A DNA stretch of 64,000 nt, taken from contig JADEXA010000001.1 in assembly GCA_015207365.1 (NCBI GenBank), positions 124,001-188,000 on the forward strand, written 5' to 3'. Position 1 is the stretch's first letter; each line of letters begins with the position of its first letter. Origin of the DNA: Vacuolonema iberomarrocanum LEGE 07170 (GTDB taxonomy: Bacteria; Cyanobacteriota; Cyanobacteriia; Elainellales; Elainellaceae). The notes beneath the pieces were generated by a model. It worked only from the letters and a program-made list of their open reading frames with translations, did not search any database and was not told where the DNA came from. Positions 26,382-34,987 of this stretch are shown in pieces. The translations under genes were made by a program, and so were the position numbers.

Positions 26382-26562
26382 TCAGTCTCGTTTTCCGAAG
26401 GGACCAAGCGATCGCCAGCGCTACAAACTTCGGTAAACCTTAACTACTGGTTTGAAAGCCACAAACTGCGCAAGGTTCAAAAAAAATCATCCCCTTAGCC
26501 AGCAGTACCCAAAAAATAATTTGTTCTAATCTAGATGTGTAGGGCGATAGCGGAGGAACATT

Positions 26563-27105
26563 ATGGTTCAGCTAGGAAATCAGCGGATCGCTGGCCTCGG
26601 ATTAGTGATGGGATTGGCGATCGCCGGATGTACGCCAACCCCCCCGACCGATACACCTGGTGAGGCTTCTAGCACTCAAAGCGAAGTGACTCAAACAACG
26701 CCAATGACTCAGTCTGATGACCCATTCGCCGAGGTGACGGCTGTCGAAACCTACTCTCAAGACGGGAGCAGCTATACCTTTAGCGTCACCCTCGCAAGCC
26801 CGGATACAGGGTGCGAGCAATATGCTAACTGGTGGGAAGTGTTGACCGTAGACGGTGAATTACTCTACCGCCGCATCTTGGTTCATAGCCATGTAGAAGA
26901 GCAACCGTTTACGCGATCCGGTGGCCCAGTCACCATTGAGCCAGACGAAATCGTCATTGTCCGCGGACATATGGATCCTGCTGGCTACGGCACCCAAGCG
27001 ATGCAAGGCACTATCAACGATGGCTTTGAAGTAACGACGCTCACCCCCGACTTTGCCGTCGATCTAGCTGCAGCCGAACCACAGCCTGCTGGGTGTGAAT
27101 ATTAA
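26563..27105 (+). CDS. Hypothetical lipoprotein (180 aa)
   Basis: A 180-residue exported protein with a lipoprotein signal peptide (lipobox AIAGC, Cys about 23) and a Thr/Pro/Ser-rich linker to about 55. The mature domain (EVTAVETYSQDGSSYTFSVT, GCEQYANWWEVL, GELLYRRILVHSHV, MDPAGYGTQAMQG) has the look of a small beta-sandwich with two conserved Cys that may pair. GGAGGAA precedes the ATG. The family is not recognised by name. Likely anchored to the inner or outer membrane facing the periplasm. Confidence 0.78.
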   Translation: MVQLGNQRIAGLGLVMGLAIAGCTPTPPTDTPGEASSTQSEVTQTTPMTQSDDPFAEVTAVETYSQDGSSYTFSVTLASPDTGCEQYANWWEVLTVDGELLYRRILVHSHVEEQPFTRSGGPVTIEPDEIVIVRGHMDPAGYGTQAMQGTINDGFEVTTLTPDFAVDLAAAEPQPAGCEY

Positions 27106-27134
27106 GACGGTTGGATGCTTCAGGCCTATCGTGC

Positions 27135-27490
27135 TCACCACAGATGGTTGCCTGCATATACAGGTTGATGCGCAAAGGTGTTTTGGTGCTGCACGCCCTT
27201 TGCGGATACGAACTGCATCATCACGGTTTCCTCATTCACGTAGGGCTGCTTTGGGTCGCCATATAAAATGGTGGCTGCTGGTAAGGGCTGCCAACCGCTG
27301 ACACGATAGAAATCAGCCCGTTCAGGCAAACAAAAGAGTATGGCCACATCGGCGTCGCTTTGCAGGTATAGTCCCAGGTGCGACCCGATCCGGTAAATGC
27401 CCACGACCACTCAATCCGCACTGCGGATAACAGTTGGTACTTGATCGGTAGGGGCAGAGTTGTGGATGAATATTGCGCAAGGTCTGGCAT
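27135..27490 (-). pseudogene. Frameshifted GNAT acetyltransferase remnant
   Basis: The C-terminal part reads VVGIYRIGSHLGLYLQSDAD then CLPERADFYRVSGWQPL, the end of a GNAT domain. The upstream part (YSSTTLPLPIKYQLLSAVRI) is in another frame, the two meeting near 27412. No intact start or full-length frame exists. The N-terminal third appears missing. It is probably a dead gene. Confidence 0.55.
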
Positions 27491-27537
27491 TGTTCAGGAA
27501 CGCTAAACGCTACTCTGGGCATTCGCCGCAAGGAACT

Positions 27538-27744
27538 TTAGTCAGTAACAACTCTATTTTCAGAGGCCCTTTCAAAGGCGATCGCTTCTTCACGTCCTGC
27601 CCCTATGAAAAATGTTGCACCAAACTTCTCAGCAAAGTTCTTGCGGATAACGCAAGTTGTAGGGATATCTGACTGCGCACCAATGTCGATGACGTAGTGT
27701 GAAAGCGTCAGCTCACTCCCGTATTGCTGAACCAGGCGCGATCG
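27538..27744 (-). other. In-frame 68-codon continuation of the methyltransferase past TAG
   Basis: The methyltransferase gene stops with TAG at 27745-27747, but the same frame then stays open for 68 codons to TAA at 27538-27540. It reads RSRLVQQYGSELTLSHYVID and later CVIRKNFAEKFGATFF and REEAIAFERA, with normal composition and no start codon of its own near the beginning. The likely reading is a former TGG (Trp) changed to TAG, leaving a shortened protein; stop read-through is the alternative. Confidence 0.5.
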
Positions 27745-28530
27745 CTAATTGGCGATCGCTGAAGTGTCGTTCGGGAAGAGTGTTCGATACCCTTCACAGA
27801 AAGCTTCAAACGAGCTGGATTTTGCTTGCGCAGGTGTAATTTCAACCGGACGATTCTGCAATATTTTGACTAACTGCTGAGTGATTAGGGGGTGGTCGTC
27901 TTTTACAACCTGAAAGGCATAGATTAGCGCTTTACCGCTCGGTTCTAAGAACATTTCTAAGCGCTCAAGCAGAAAGTTAACAAATCGGTTTCCCTCTGGG
28001 CCACCATCAGAGGTGACGGCTCCGTCGATATCGTCTGGCGTTGGCACGAAGGGTGGGTTTGCCAGAATGAGGTGATACTTGTGTTCAGGAGTAAAATCGG
28101 CGATGTTACCCGTAATTGAAGTAAATCGGTTGGGCGAAAACTGATTTAAGCTGGCATTCGCTTGATGGAATTCTGCTGCTCTGGGATTGATGTCCAGAAA
28201 ATCGACATGACTGGCACCCACCCTCAGCGCGGTGAAGCCAAGCGGTCCCGAGCCTGAAAACGGCTCAAAGACACGCTTGTCCCGAGCGATTTCTGGGAAG
28301 TTGAGCACATGATTCATCAAACTACCCTGGGGACTCCCCAATGGCAATATGCGCCACTTGTTTTGCTTGCGCAATGTTTCGGTCTTGAGTTTGAATCCGT
28401 TAGCGAACTGATATAAAACATCCTCTCCAGTTACCTGCGCATTTCGTTGGAGGCGATCGGGCAACGCTGTCGTATTAGCCGTATCTCTATGAGAGTCCTG
28501 ATTTGATGGATTGAAAGGGGATGTTGTCAT
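27745..28530 (-). CDS. SAM-dependent methyltransferase, small-domain type
   Basis: A 261-residue class I methyltransferase of the MTS/HemK-like group. The SAM-binding motif I is FEPFSGSGPLGFTALRVGAS near 105, the acidic VDFLDINPRA follows, and the catalytic NPPF (LILANPPFVPTPDDIDG) near 170 is typical of N-methylation of amide or base nitrogen. The start at 28530 has GAGGGA before it; the frame is open to 28590. The protein may be truncated: the frame continues for 68 codons after the TAG. Target (protein, RNA or small molecule) unknown. Confidence 0.82.
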   Translation of the reverse strand: MTTSPFNPSNQDSHRDTANTTALPDRLQRNAQVTGEDVLYQFANGFKLKTETLRKQNKWRILPLGSPQGSLMNHVLNFPEIARDKRVFEPFSGSGPLGFTALRVGASHVDFLDINPRAAEFHQANASLNQFSPNRFTSITGNIADFTPEHKYHLILANPPFVPTPDDIDGAVTSDGGPEGNRFVNFLLERLEMFLEPSGKALIYAFQVVKDDHPLITQQLVKILQNRPVEITPAQAKSSSFEAFCEGYRTLFPNDTSAIAN

Positions 28531-28643
28531 TTGTTCCCTCAACTCGAATGGATACAAGGGGTAGTCAGCGTTAGATATTGCTTCGGTCAATCTCAGTTCA
28601 ACATGCGTCGAGATATGTATAACGCCCTAAATCGACCGATGAA

Positions 28644-29468
28644 TTAATGATCATGACCGGGTGATGTTGCCAGGTACACGCGGGTTTGATAGCGCAACTG
28701 AACCACCCCTTGGGCATCACAAAAATGGCTGTGAAATTTTGATAGTGCCGCAACCAGTTCCTCTAGAGCAGCACCTTCTGACGGCGTAAAGCCCTGGCTG
28801 TGAGCTAACCCAATCAGTCCCTGCAAATCCAACGACTGACTGAATTGAAACTCCTGTTGTCGAAAATCTGTGAAGAAAGGAAGCCACAAACCCGACCAGA
28901 ATAGTTGGTAACGCAAACGCTTGACCAGGCTAGTGATTGATGGTTGATTAGCCTGATTCGTTTGGCTTTTAGATGCCTCAAAAACTCGTCGGGTGTAGGC
29001 TTTTGAGGCGGTATCACTTTGATCCCACAAGCTCCAGATCAATGCCAATCGCCCACCCGGTTTGAGGACACGACGAAATTCTTGCAGGCTTTTTGTGAAA
29101 GCAAACCAATGAAAGGCTTGAAAAGAAGTGACCAGATCAACGGCTGCGGTTTCTATTGGAAGGGCTTCCGCTTTTCCCTCCAAGAACGTGACCCCGGTGT
29201 GAGCGGTTGCAGCCGATCGCATATTGGCATTGGGTTCGATCGCTAGCACCTGAATATCTCGGTCTGCTAACAATCGAGAGCCAATGCCTGTGCCTGCCCC
29301 AACATCTGCGGCTACAAGCTGTGCCGGAGCCCCAAGCCCCGCCAAAATCGCGTCAATAGCTACAGGGGGATGAACCGGACGATAGGTTTCGTAATCCTCG
29401 CTACGCCCAGAAAAATACGCTAGAGAGTCGGTAGTTGCATCTGAGGCTGAGGAGAAATCAAAGTCCAT
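28644..29468 (-). CDS. SAM-dependent methyltransferase (methyltransf_11 type)
   Basis: A 274-residue class I methyltransferase acting on a small molecule or lipid. Motif I is VAADVGAGTGIGSRLLAD near 50, and AIEPNANM, ALPIETAAVDLVTSFQAFHW and EFRRVLKPGGRLALIW follow in the normal order. The FQAFHW motif places it with the group that includes trans-aconitate and plant-type small-molecule methyltransferases. The ATG at 29468 is preferred over an upstream TTG. A second methyltransferase gene follows downstream in the same direction, about 113 bases away. The substrate is unknown. Confidence 0.88.
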   Translation of the reverse strand: MDFDFSSASDATTDSLAYFSGRSEDYETYRPVHPPVAIDAILAGLGAPAQLVAADVGAGTGIGSRLLADRDIQVLAIEPNANMRSAATAHTGVTFLEGKAEALPIETAAVDLVTSFQAFHWFAFTKSLQEFRRVLKPGGRLALIWSLWDQSDTASKAYTRRVFEASKSQTNQANQPSITSLVKRLRYQLFWSGLWLPFFTDFRQQEFQFSQSLDLQGLIGLAHSQGFTPSEGAALEELVAALSKFHSHFCDAQGVVQLRYQTRVYLATSPGHDH

Positions 29469-29620
29469 GATTTGCACCGGATTGCAAGGGACAGAACGCA
29501 ACCTGTTTGACGAATAAAACGCTTAAAACCCTCTATCTCCCGTCGGTTGATGTTGAGAGAAACGAAACTCAACATAATCGCCAAAATCCTTAATGACGTT
29601 GGGCTTAAACGAAACACACA

Positions 29621-29983
29621 TCATACTAGTCGAAAGATGAAAGGATAGCGATAGGGTTTGTTGAGTCGAGTTACACAATTGACAATAGCAATGATTGGCA
29701 AAACGTAATCTGCGATGATAACCAACACCAGAATAGGGAGCAGAACAAAACCAATTATTAAAATGAATGAAAGAATCAAAAAAGCGTAGTAAATGGCAAA
29801 GCTAATGTGAAAGTTGATAGCTTCTTTAGCATTTTCGATGGTGATCTCATCCTCTGAAATACAGATGACAATAATAGGAATAATCAGTGGAACAATGAGC
29901 CAGCTTGAAAAAGTCGACACATGGCATAGCGTCGACAACAGCTTGCGTTTTTGTATATCAGGTGAATGGGTTGTAGATTTCAT
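29621..29983 (-). CDS. DUF4870-domain membrane protein
   Basis: A 120-residue protein with three hydrophobic helices, matching the DUF4870 pattern: LCHVSTFSSWLIVPLIIPII, then the conserved AKEAINFHISFAIYYAFLIL, then a helix ending NCVTRLNKPYRYPF. The ATG at 29983 is used; an upstream TTG in frame adds 13 residues. The family is widespread and its function is unknown. It stands alone in the leftward direction. Confidence 0.85.
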   Translation of the reverse strand: MKSTTHSPDIQKRKLLSTLCHVSTFSSWLIVPLIIPIIVICISEDEITIENAKEAINFHISFAIYYAFLILSFILIIGFVLLPILVLVIIADYVLPIIAIVNCVTRLNKPYRYPFIFRLV

Positions 29984-30080
29984 GATGCGTGCATCAGCTT
30001 CTAGGAGAGTTACATTAGCCAACCGGACAAAATCGATGCGTGCTCAGTTCTGCGTACTGGTGCTCTAACAAACCGTTGCT

Positions 30081-31076
30081 TTAACAGATATCGATAACGA
30101 ATTCGTCACGATACTGTTGTGCGATGGTTTCCAGCTTCTGTCGTAGGGCTATGGCCCAGGGGGGTGGCTGGGTTCGAGGCATAATCTCAAGGGAACGGAG
30201 TAGAGTGGCAAACCCGAGCACATGATGCAACCTGAGAAATAGGGGTAGGAGGGCGATCGCCTCTGCCGACAGAGGTTTTTCTGTTCGATAGCCTTCGATA
30301 AAGGCTCGAAATGGAGCTGTATTATTCTCTATCTTAGCGACCTCATCATCGAACAGGTCACGCAGCGCGAACGCGATATCTGCCACAAACCAACACCAGG
30401 TGCTGTCATCAAAGTCGATCGCAACCAGTTCCTGCGGTGTCCAGATCAGATTATCTAGCTCAAAGTCGTAGTGAATCAACCCGAAGGTTTCTGCGTCAAC
30501 GGGTAGAGTACTGAGCTGGGCATGGAGTTTGGTGAGCGTTTCGTGGGCTTCACGTTCAGCGGTTGGTAAGTGCTCAATGGCCTCGGCGATGCGATCGCTC
30601 CATGTGGGTCGGCCTGCGCTGGTGTAGGATTGGGCGGCTGCGTGAAGTTTGCCCAGGGCTTGCCCCCATTGGCCGAACTGCTCTAGCGATAGCTCATCGA
30701 TATCCAATTGCTGACCGGCGATCGCTTCGAAGACAACGCTGTGAAACCAACCGTAAGGAGTATTCACACTTTCGACATAGCGATCGGCTAGGGAGAGCAT
30801 CGGTTTTGCTACGGGGATGCCTGCTGCAGACAGGTGTTGTAGATAGGCCACTTCTGTGTGGAGCTGTTCCGCGTTTCGCTCGGTTTCATGATTGAAGCGA
30901 AGAATGAAAGGGCGCTGAGCATGGGTGAAGCTAAACACAGCGTTGGCACTCATCCGCAGAAAGCGAGCGCTGCCAGAATCATGAGGCCACGCTATCAGCA
31001 GCTGATCCGCCAGCGGACTCTCTCCAGAGTCGGCAATGGTCGAATCAATGGCTTGCATGAGGCTGAGTCTCATCAT
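30081..31076 (-). CDS. Aminoglycoside-phosphotransferase-like kinase
   Basis: A 331-residue APH/choline-kinase-fold protein. The catalytic loop GLIHYDFELDNLIW (Asp about 205) and the Mg-binding AIDFDDSTWCWFVADIAFAL are intact, and the N-lobe has PFILRFNHETERN with HTEVAYLQHLSAAGIPVAKP. Such proteins phosphorylate small alcohols or amines, for example homoserine-, choline- or fructosamine-type kinases; resistance is possible but not implied. It is the third gene of a leftward set with the small membrane protein (30 bases upstream) and an SRPBCC protein. Confidence 0.85.
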   Translation of the reverse strand: MMRLSLMQAIDSTIADSGESPLADQLLIAWPHDSGSARFLRMSANAVFSFTHAQRPFILRFNHETERNAEQLHTEVAYLQHLSAAGIPVAKPMLSLADRYVESVNTPYGWFHSVVFEAIAGQQLDIDELSLEQFGQWGQALGKLHAAAQSYTSAGRPTWSDRIAEAIEHLPTAEREAHETLTKLHAQLSTLPVDAETFGLIHYDFELDNLIWTPQELVAIDFDDSTWCWFVADIAFALRDLFDDEVAKIENNTAPFRAFIEGYRTEKPLSAEAIALLPLFLRLHHVLGFATLLRSLEIMPRTQPPPWAIALRQKLETIAQQYRDEFVIDIC

Positions 31077-31106
31077 ATCGTCCGCTGTGCCTTGTCCTTG
31101 GGTTGC

Positions 31107-31286
31107 CTAGTGGTTCTCTTCCTCAAGCTTGTCGTAAAAAGCCACGAGGATAAATGTTGCAAGCGGCCCCAGGATTATGCCCAGCAAAAACCAGTTGCAT
31201 CCGCTACGATTTTTGCCCTGGGCGATGCCTGCTGTAATTAGCGCCAGCGCTCCCCAATCCACGTAATACTCGTGCGTATTATCCAT
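31107..31286 (-). CDS. Small membrane protein (59 aa)
   Basis: A short gene reading MDNTHEYYVDWGALALITAG then KNRSGCNWFLLGIILGPLAT and ending FYDKLEEENH. The pattern of a polar GKNRSGxxWF turn followed by one strong hydrophobic helix and a charged tail is a recurring small-protein type in bacteria, and a second weaker helix precedes it. Its ATG overlaps the stop codon of the SRPBCC gene by 8 bases (ATGGATAA), supporting coupled translation. Thirty bases separate it from the kinase gene. Function unknown. Confidence 0.65.
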   Translation of the reverse strand: MDNTHEYYVDWGALALITAGIAQGKNRSGCNWFLLGIILGPLATFILVAFYDKLEEENH

Positions 31287-31740
31287 AGACCGACTCGACG
31301 TTGTGCTTCAAGGCTTGATTGAAGACATCAAATTCAGCTGTAAGGGCAGCCCGACTCATTTGCAAAACCTCGGCGGCCATCTCGCCGCTAAAGGTTTCGC
31401 GATTGACCAGTCGGGTTTGCTGCGGTTCTAGTTCGTAGAGCTCAAAGCGGTGAATGCCTTCAAAGACACCCGGTTGCCCTCCTCGCCAGCTCAGCAAAGT
31501 GGGAGCAACAACGTCGAGAATTTCAGCGGTGAAGACACGTGCTTGATCCGTGTCTGGAGCCGCACATATTCGAACTTGTGCCCCTGGCTGTAGCGGTGTA
31601 GGGGCGGCTTCGACGTGAAAGGCAGAATTCCAAGAATTGTGAGCCGCAAGATCTGACAAGACTTGCCAAACGTCGGTGCAGGAAGCGGCGATGTCAATCT
31701 CCTGGGCGATCGCCAACGGGTCTTCTGAAGACGTATTCAT
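31279..31740 (-). CDS. SRPBCC-domain (START-like) protein
   Basis: A 153-residue ligand-binding fold protein of the polyketide-cyclase/AHSA1-like group: IAASCTDVWQVLSDLAAHNS at the N-terminus, PGAQVRICAAP, LLSWRGGQPGVFEGIHRFEL and a long C-terminal helix (EVLQMSRAALTAEFDVFNQA). These proteins bind hydrophobic ligands or act as cyclases. The frame is open to an ATG at 31806; the ATG at 31740 is chosen because it begins near the fold, but the start is uncertain. First gene of the three-gene leftward set. Confidence 0.82.
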   Translation of the reverse strand: MNTSSEDPLAIAQEIDIAASCTDVWQVLSDLAAHNSWNSAFHVEAAPTPLQPGAQVRICAAPDTDQARVFTAEILDVVAPTLLSWRGGQPGVFEGIHRFELYELEPQQTRLVNRETFSGEMAAEVLQMSRAALTAEFDVFNQALKHNVESVYG

Positions 31741-32259
31741 GGTTGATACACGATCGTAAATGGGGGCATTATCGCGATTATTTTCGGTCAAGTGTGCGTT
31801 CGACATCGGCCAACTGGACAGATTAACCCGTGCCTGATCCTATCGAGCAACACTGAGCACAGCACGAAAGCCCTGCCAAAGCCCTCACCACAAAAGACTT
31901 TTGGGGAAATTATTTAATCTTGCTTTTACAGCTTTGGCAGAAAATTGGAATAGCCTTCTTTCTTTTTGCCCACTTAATTAGAATCCGAGAAAACAAGGCA
32001 ATGAGGTGCGAGAGGAAAGGGTAGAGATGTAGGGGATCCTGGGCGATCGCATTTGGCCGACTTCGTCAATTGAGATTGACCGATCGGGTGATTTTATTTG
32101 TCCAGTTGGTCGATTTGTATCGACCTCTTGGGTGATGAAGCCTTTCGGTGTGCCACGTAACCATCTTAGGAGCGTAGCCTTTGGCATGACCAAAAGGTGA
32201 GAGGTGCTCGAAGTGACTTGTTGAATCTCTTGTTGAATCCTCAGATAGGACTTCGAAAC

Positions 32260-32793
32260 ATGATGAGAAAATTGTCAAAACAAATCGGCTTAGCTGCTCT
32301 CCTCAGCGGAATTTCCGGTGCCTTTGTTGCAGCGTATGCAGCGCCTGCTCCAGTGTTTGAACCCATCCTGAATGATATTCAGCAGGAACTTCCCGAAGGT
32401 TTGCAGTTTCGTTTACCCGCCGATCTGCCGATAGAGGGTGAGCTTTATCCATTCGTCAGTGGAATATCCGACACAGAGCTTGTTGTCAGCTTGGGGGTAA
32501 CGCCCGACTGCAGCGAGGCAAGTTGTATTGTCAGCACAATTAGAGCGACGAGCGTCGATGTTATTGCCGAAGGCTGGCCAACCTCTGGTGAAAATATAAC
32601 CCCCGTTGCCGTCAGTGAGGGGATTGAAGGCTATCACTATATGTTTGGCGAGGGAGATGCCATCAGCCAACTGTTTATGTGGCAGCAGGATGGCTTAACT
32701 TACATGATTACCATCGCAACAAACGACCTTCCCCAAGAAGAATTTGTCGCGATCGCCCGCTCCATGGCCAGTGAGCAGCCGATTGCTCCCTAA
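32260..32793 (+). CDS. Exported protein of unknown function (177 aa)
   Basis: A 177-residue secreted protein. The signal peptide runs from two Met through KQIGLAALLSGISGAFVAA, with likely cleavage after AYA-AP. The mature part starts with FEPILNDIQQELPEGLQFRL and contains Cys in TPDCSEASCIVST, a probable disulfide, plus repeated beta-type stretches. AGGA lies 9 bases before 32260. A strong terminator follows at 32824. The family is not recognised by name; a periplasmic soluble role is likely. The gap 31807-32259 upstream shows no gene. Confidence 0.75.
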   Translation: MMRKLSKQIGLAALLSGISGAFVAAYAAPAPVFEPILNDIQQELPEGLQFRLPADLPIEGELYPFVSGISDTELVVSLGVTPDCSEASCIVSTIRATSVDVIAEGWPTSGENITPVAVSEGIEGYHYMFGEGDAISQLFMWQQDGLTYMITIATNDLPQEEFVAIARSMASEQPIAP

Positions 32794-32823
32794 GCATCAG
32801 CCATGGAAACATTCTTACAGCAA

Positions 32824-32857
32824 TAGGACTGAGCACAATGCTCAGCCCTATTTTTTT
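32824..32857 (+). terminator. Rho-independent terminator
   Basis: TAGGACTGAGCA pairs with TGCTCAGCCCTA around CAA (one mismatch) and is followed by seven T. It ends the exported-protein gene. Confidence 0.85.
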
Positions 32858-32886
32858 GGTTGATACCGATTCGCTAAGAATCCACG

Positions 32887-32939
32887 CCAGCTCATTTTTT
32901 GAAATCATTGCAGCGCAATGATTTCAAAAAATGAGCTGG
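32887..32939. repeat. Long hairpin, family A
   Basis: 25-base perfect arms (left starts CCAGCTCATTTTTTG) around AGC at 32912-32914. The left flank ATACCGATTCGCTAAGAATCC is the reverse complement of the right flank of the hairpin at 55-111, so this copy lies in the opposite orientation. The stem differs from that copy in most positions beyond the base. It follows a proper terminator, so it is not needed to end the upstream gene. The remainder of 32940-33104 shows nothing. Confidence 0.85.
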
Positions 32940-33104
32940 TTTTGGTTTTCATTGAATCGGTGCTATGGCGAACCTATGCGGTTGCCTTGTCGGTTGCACC
33001 CATTGCCCTGCCGTCATTTCCAGGGGATGCAGAATCCAGAACGCCTGAACCCAATGTCCAATAAGTCGTTTATGGATTCCTGGTAAACCGATTGGCTATT
33101 TGCA

Positions 33105-34112
33105 TTAGGCTGCAGTTGTTTGCTTCGGCACATTCTCTTCCCACTTTCGGGGTTCGCTAGCCCGACGAATATTTCGCCAAATCTGAGTGGCTGCTAGGGT
33201 GCCATCAGCAACAGCGACAGAAACCTGATTCAAGCCTTGCTTCAAATCACCCAGAGCAAAAATGCGATCGTGCGTCGTCTGAGTCATGGTGTTGGTGATC
33301 AGGTTCTCTCCATCCCAGGTGAGTTCTTCAATGCCTTTCAGATACTGGTTGTGGTAGATGGAACCCATGTTGATCAGCCCTGTGGTGGCCTCAACGACGG
33401 TGCCATCTTCCAGTTCTACCCCGCTCATTTTGTGGTTTTCTCCCAAGAAACGGGCAATGGGAGCTTCGTAGAGGGGGTAGCCATGGTCGGCCAGTTGTTG
33501 CTTCATGGCATCACTCACAGGGACGTGACCATGGGTTAAAACCGAGATATAGGGCGTAAACCAGTTCATGACAAATGCAGCATTGATCTGCGCTTCACGT
33601 TTGACAATCAGCACTGCTTTCTGGTCCCACATGTCAAAGCCATCGCAGATCATGCAAACATGTAGCGTGTAGCCAGCATAGTCATAGACGTTTTGCATAT
33701 CCTCTAACTCGGGCAGCACATCAATGACGCCAGATGCCGCAACCAAGTATTTGCTGCGGAGAGTGTACGACCTATCGTTTTTCTTGCCAATTTTGACATG
33801 AACCGCCAATGTGTCGCCCTCATCCGTGACATTCTCGACGAAAGCGCGCAAATGGTCGGCCCCCCACTCGATGGCTTGCTTTGTGCCATGGGTCAAAATG
33901 TTGCGCCCAGGGGTACTGGGATCTAAGCCCAGATAGTTGCGTGTTTCCTGCATCCAGAGCGATCGCCCTCTGCCCTTTTCGATCACGAGACACTTGAGGC
34001 CGTAGCGGGCCAGGTAGATGGCAGCTGAGAGCCCTCCCATACCGCCGCCCACAACAATCGCGTCATACACCGTATCTAGATGGTTTTCAATATTGGCGCT
34101 AGAAAGTTTCAT
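33105..34112 (-). CDS. Thioredoxin-reductase-like FAD flavoprotein
   Basis: A 335-residue FAD/NAD(P)-binding oxidoreductase of the thioredoxin reductase group. The FAD motif AIVVGGGMGGLSAAIYLARY is near 18, the redox motif CMICDG replaces the usual CATCDG near 155, and the FAD-closing motif RIFALGDLKQGLNQVSVAVA lies near 285. The usual NADPH-binding GGGNSA-type motif is absent (VLIVKREAQINAAF instead), so the electron donor may not be NADPH, as in cyanobacterial ferredoxin- or flavin-linked relatives. Divergent from a Fur/PerR gene, with an operator-like palindrome inside its promoter. A role in thiol or peroxide defence is inference. Confidence 0.85.
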   Translation of the reverse strand: MKLSSANIENHLDTVYDAIVVGGGMGGLSAAIYLARYGLKCLVIEKGRGRSLWMQETRNYLGLDPSTPGRNILTHGTKQAIEWGADHLRAFVENVTDEGDTLAVHVKIGKKNDRSYTLRSKYLVAASGVIDVLPELEDMQNVYDYAGYTLHVCMICDGFDMWDQKAVLIVKREAQINAAFVMNWFTPYISVLTHGHVPVSDAMKQQLADHGYPLYEAPIARFLGENHKMSGVELEDGTVVEATTGLINMGSIYHNQYLKGIEELTWDGENLITNTMTQTTHDRIFALGDLKQGLNQVSVAVADGTLAATQIWRNIRRASEPRKWEENVPKQTTAA

Positions 34113-34262
34113 GACTACCCAAACTTGGAGAGAATAACGAACAGAAGAGCAACGATAAAGACGACTGCCGTTTGCTGACTATTGTAAATTTAGACTTTGA
34201 GGCTGTGGCAAGAATACAGTCCTGCCACTAGATGAGGCTATTAAATCACATGAACCTATATC

Positions 34263-34291
34263 AGAATAATTCTTATTTAAGAATTTGTCAA
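34263..34291 (-). promoter_or_regulatory. Promoter of the flavoprotein gene with palindrome in the spacer
   Basis: On the minus strand TTGACA (34286-34291) and TATTCT (34263-34268) are 17 bases apart. The spacer is filled by a perfect palindrome AATTCTTA-TT-TAAGAATT (34268-34285). A repressor bound there would block polymerase. The Fur/PerR-like gene next door is the obvious candidate. Confidence 0.6.
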
Positions 34292-34311
34292 GAATTGGAG
34301 TCTTCCAGGTG

Positions 34312-34327
34312 TTATAATAAGTATTAT
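34312..34327 (+). promoter_or_regulatory. PerR/Fur-box-like palindrome
   Basis: TTATAATAAGTATTAT contains inverted halves ATAATA/TATTAT and resembles the PerR box consensus TTATAATnATTATAA. It lies about 100 bases before the Fur/PerR gene and also contains a TATAAT hexamer, so it may be an autoregulatory operator. Confidence 0.45.
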
Positions 34328-34425
34328 GCTGATAAGCCAGTGATAGGTATGTCATATAAACTACGGCAAACAATGGTCATGCAGTACTGAATCTCTGTTG
34401 TAGGTTGCACTGGAAAGGACGAAAG

Positions 34426-34842
34426 ATGTCTCAGCAAACCGAAGAAATCGTACAAATTCTCAAATCAAAACATCTGAGGGTCACTCCTCAGCGATTTGCC
34501 GTATATGCGAATCTGCTTGAGCGTACCGATCATCCGACAGCTGATCAGCTTCTGTCTGACCTAAATAAGGATGTGCCGACATCTTCGCAAGCCACAATCT
34601 ATAGTTCCCTCCAAGCGCTCAGAGATGTGGGTTTAATCCGTGAAGTTTTGTTGGAAGAAGGTGTCTGTCGCTACGATGCCAACGTTAAGCCCCATCATCA
34701 CTTCCTATGCGAAGCTTGCGGGGCGATTGAAGACATCCCTTGGGACAGCTTTCAGTGTATTGATGTGAAACGGCTGCGACCTGGCCTTAAGGCACATGGC
34801 TACGAGGTGATTGTTCACGGAACGTGCGATCGCTGCTCGTAA
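34426..34842 (+). CDS. Fur-family regulator, PerR-like
   Basis: A 138-residue metal-dependent repressor. The winged helix is VTPQRFAVYANLLERTDHPT with SSQATIYSSLQALRDVGLI. The metal and dimer part has PHHHFLCEACGAIEDI and a C-terminal CDRCS, giving the two CxxC pairs of the structural zinc site. The organisation fits PerR (peroxide-sensing) better than Fur, by the short C-terminus and the neighbouring flavoprotein. AAGGA precedes the ATG at 34426; an upstream ATG at 34405 is less likely. Probably represses the divergent gene and itself. Confidence 0.88.
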   Translation: MSQQTEEIVQILKSKHLRVTPQRFAVYANLLERTDHPTADQLLSDLNKDVPTSSQATIYSSLQALRDVGLIREVLLEEGVCRYDANVKPHHHFLCEACGAIEDIPWDSFQCIDVKRLRPGLKAHGYEVIVHGTCDRCS

Positions 34843-34987
34843 GCCGCGCTGTCTTTACTCCATTCATGCAACAAAGTTCCTGGCAACTTTAAAGGTGCGA
34901 TTGTGAGTTTACTGCGATCGCAATTCAGCAGAATACACTTCACACCGAATAGAACTCAGTGGTAAGCCGTTGGTGGGAGGGGGCATT

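Noticed and set aside
32000..32196. Two loosely similar stretches (GACCGATCGGGTGAT and GACCTCTTGGGTGAT)
   Set aside because: Short and imperfect; no frame or structure makes sense of them.
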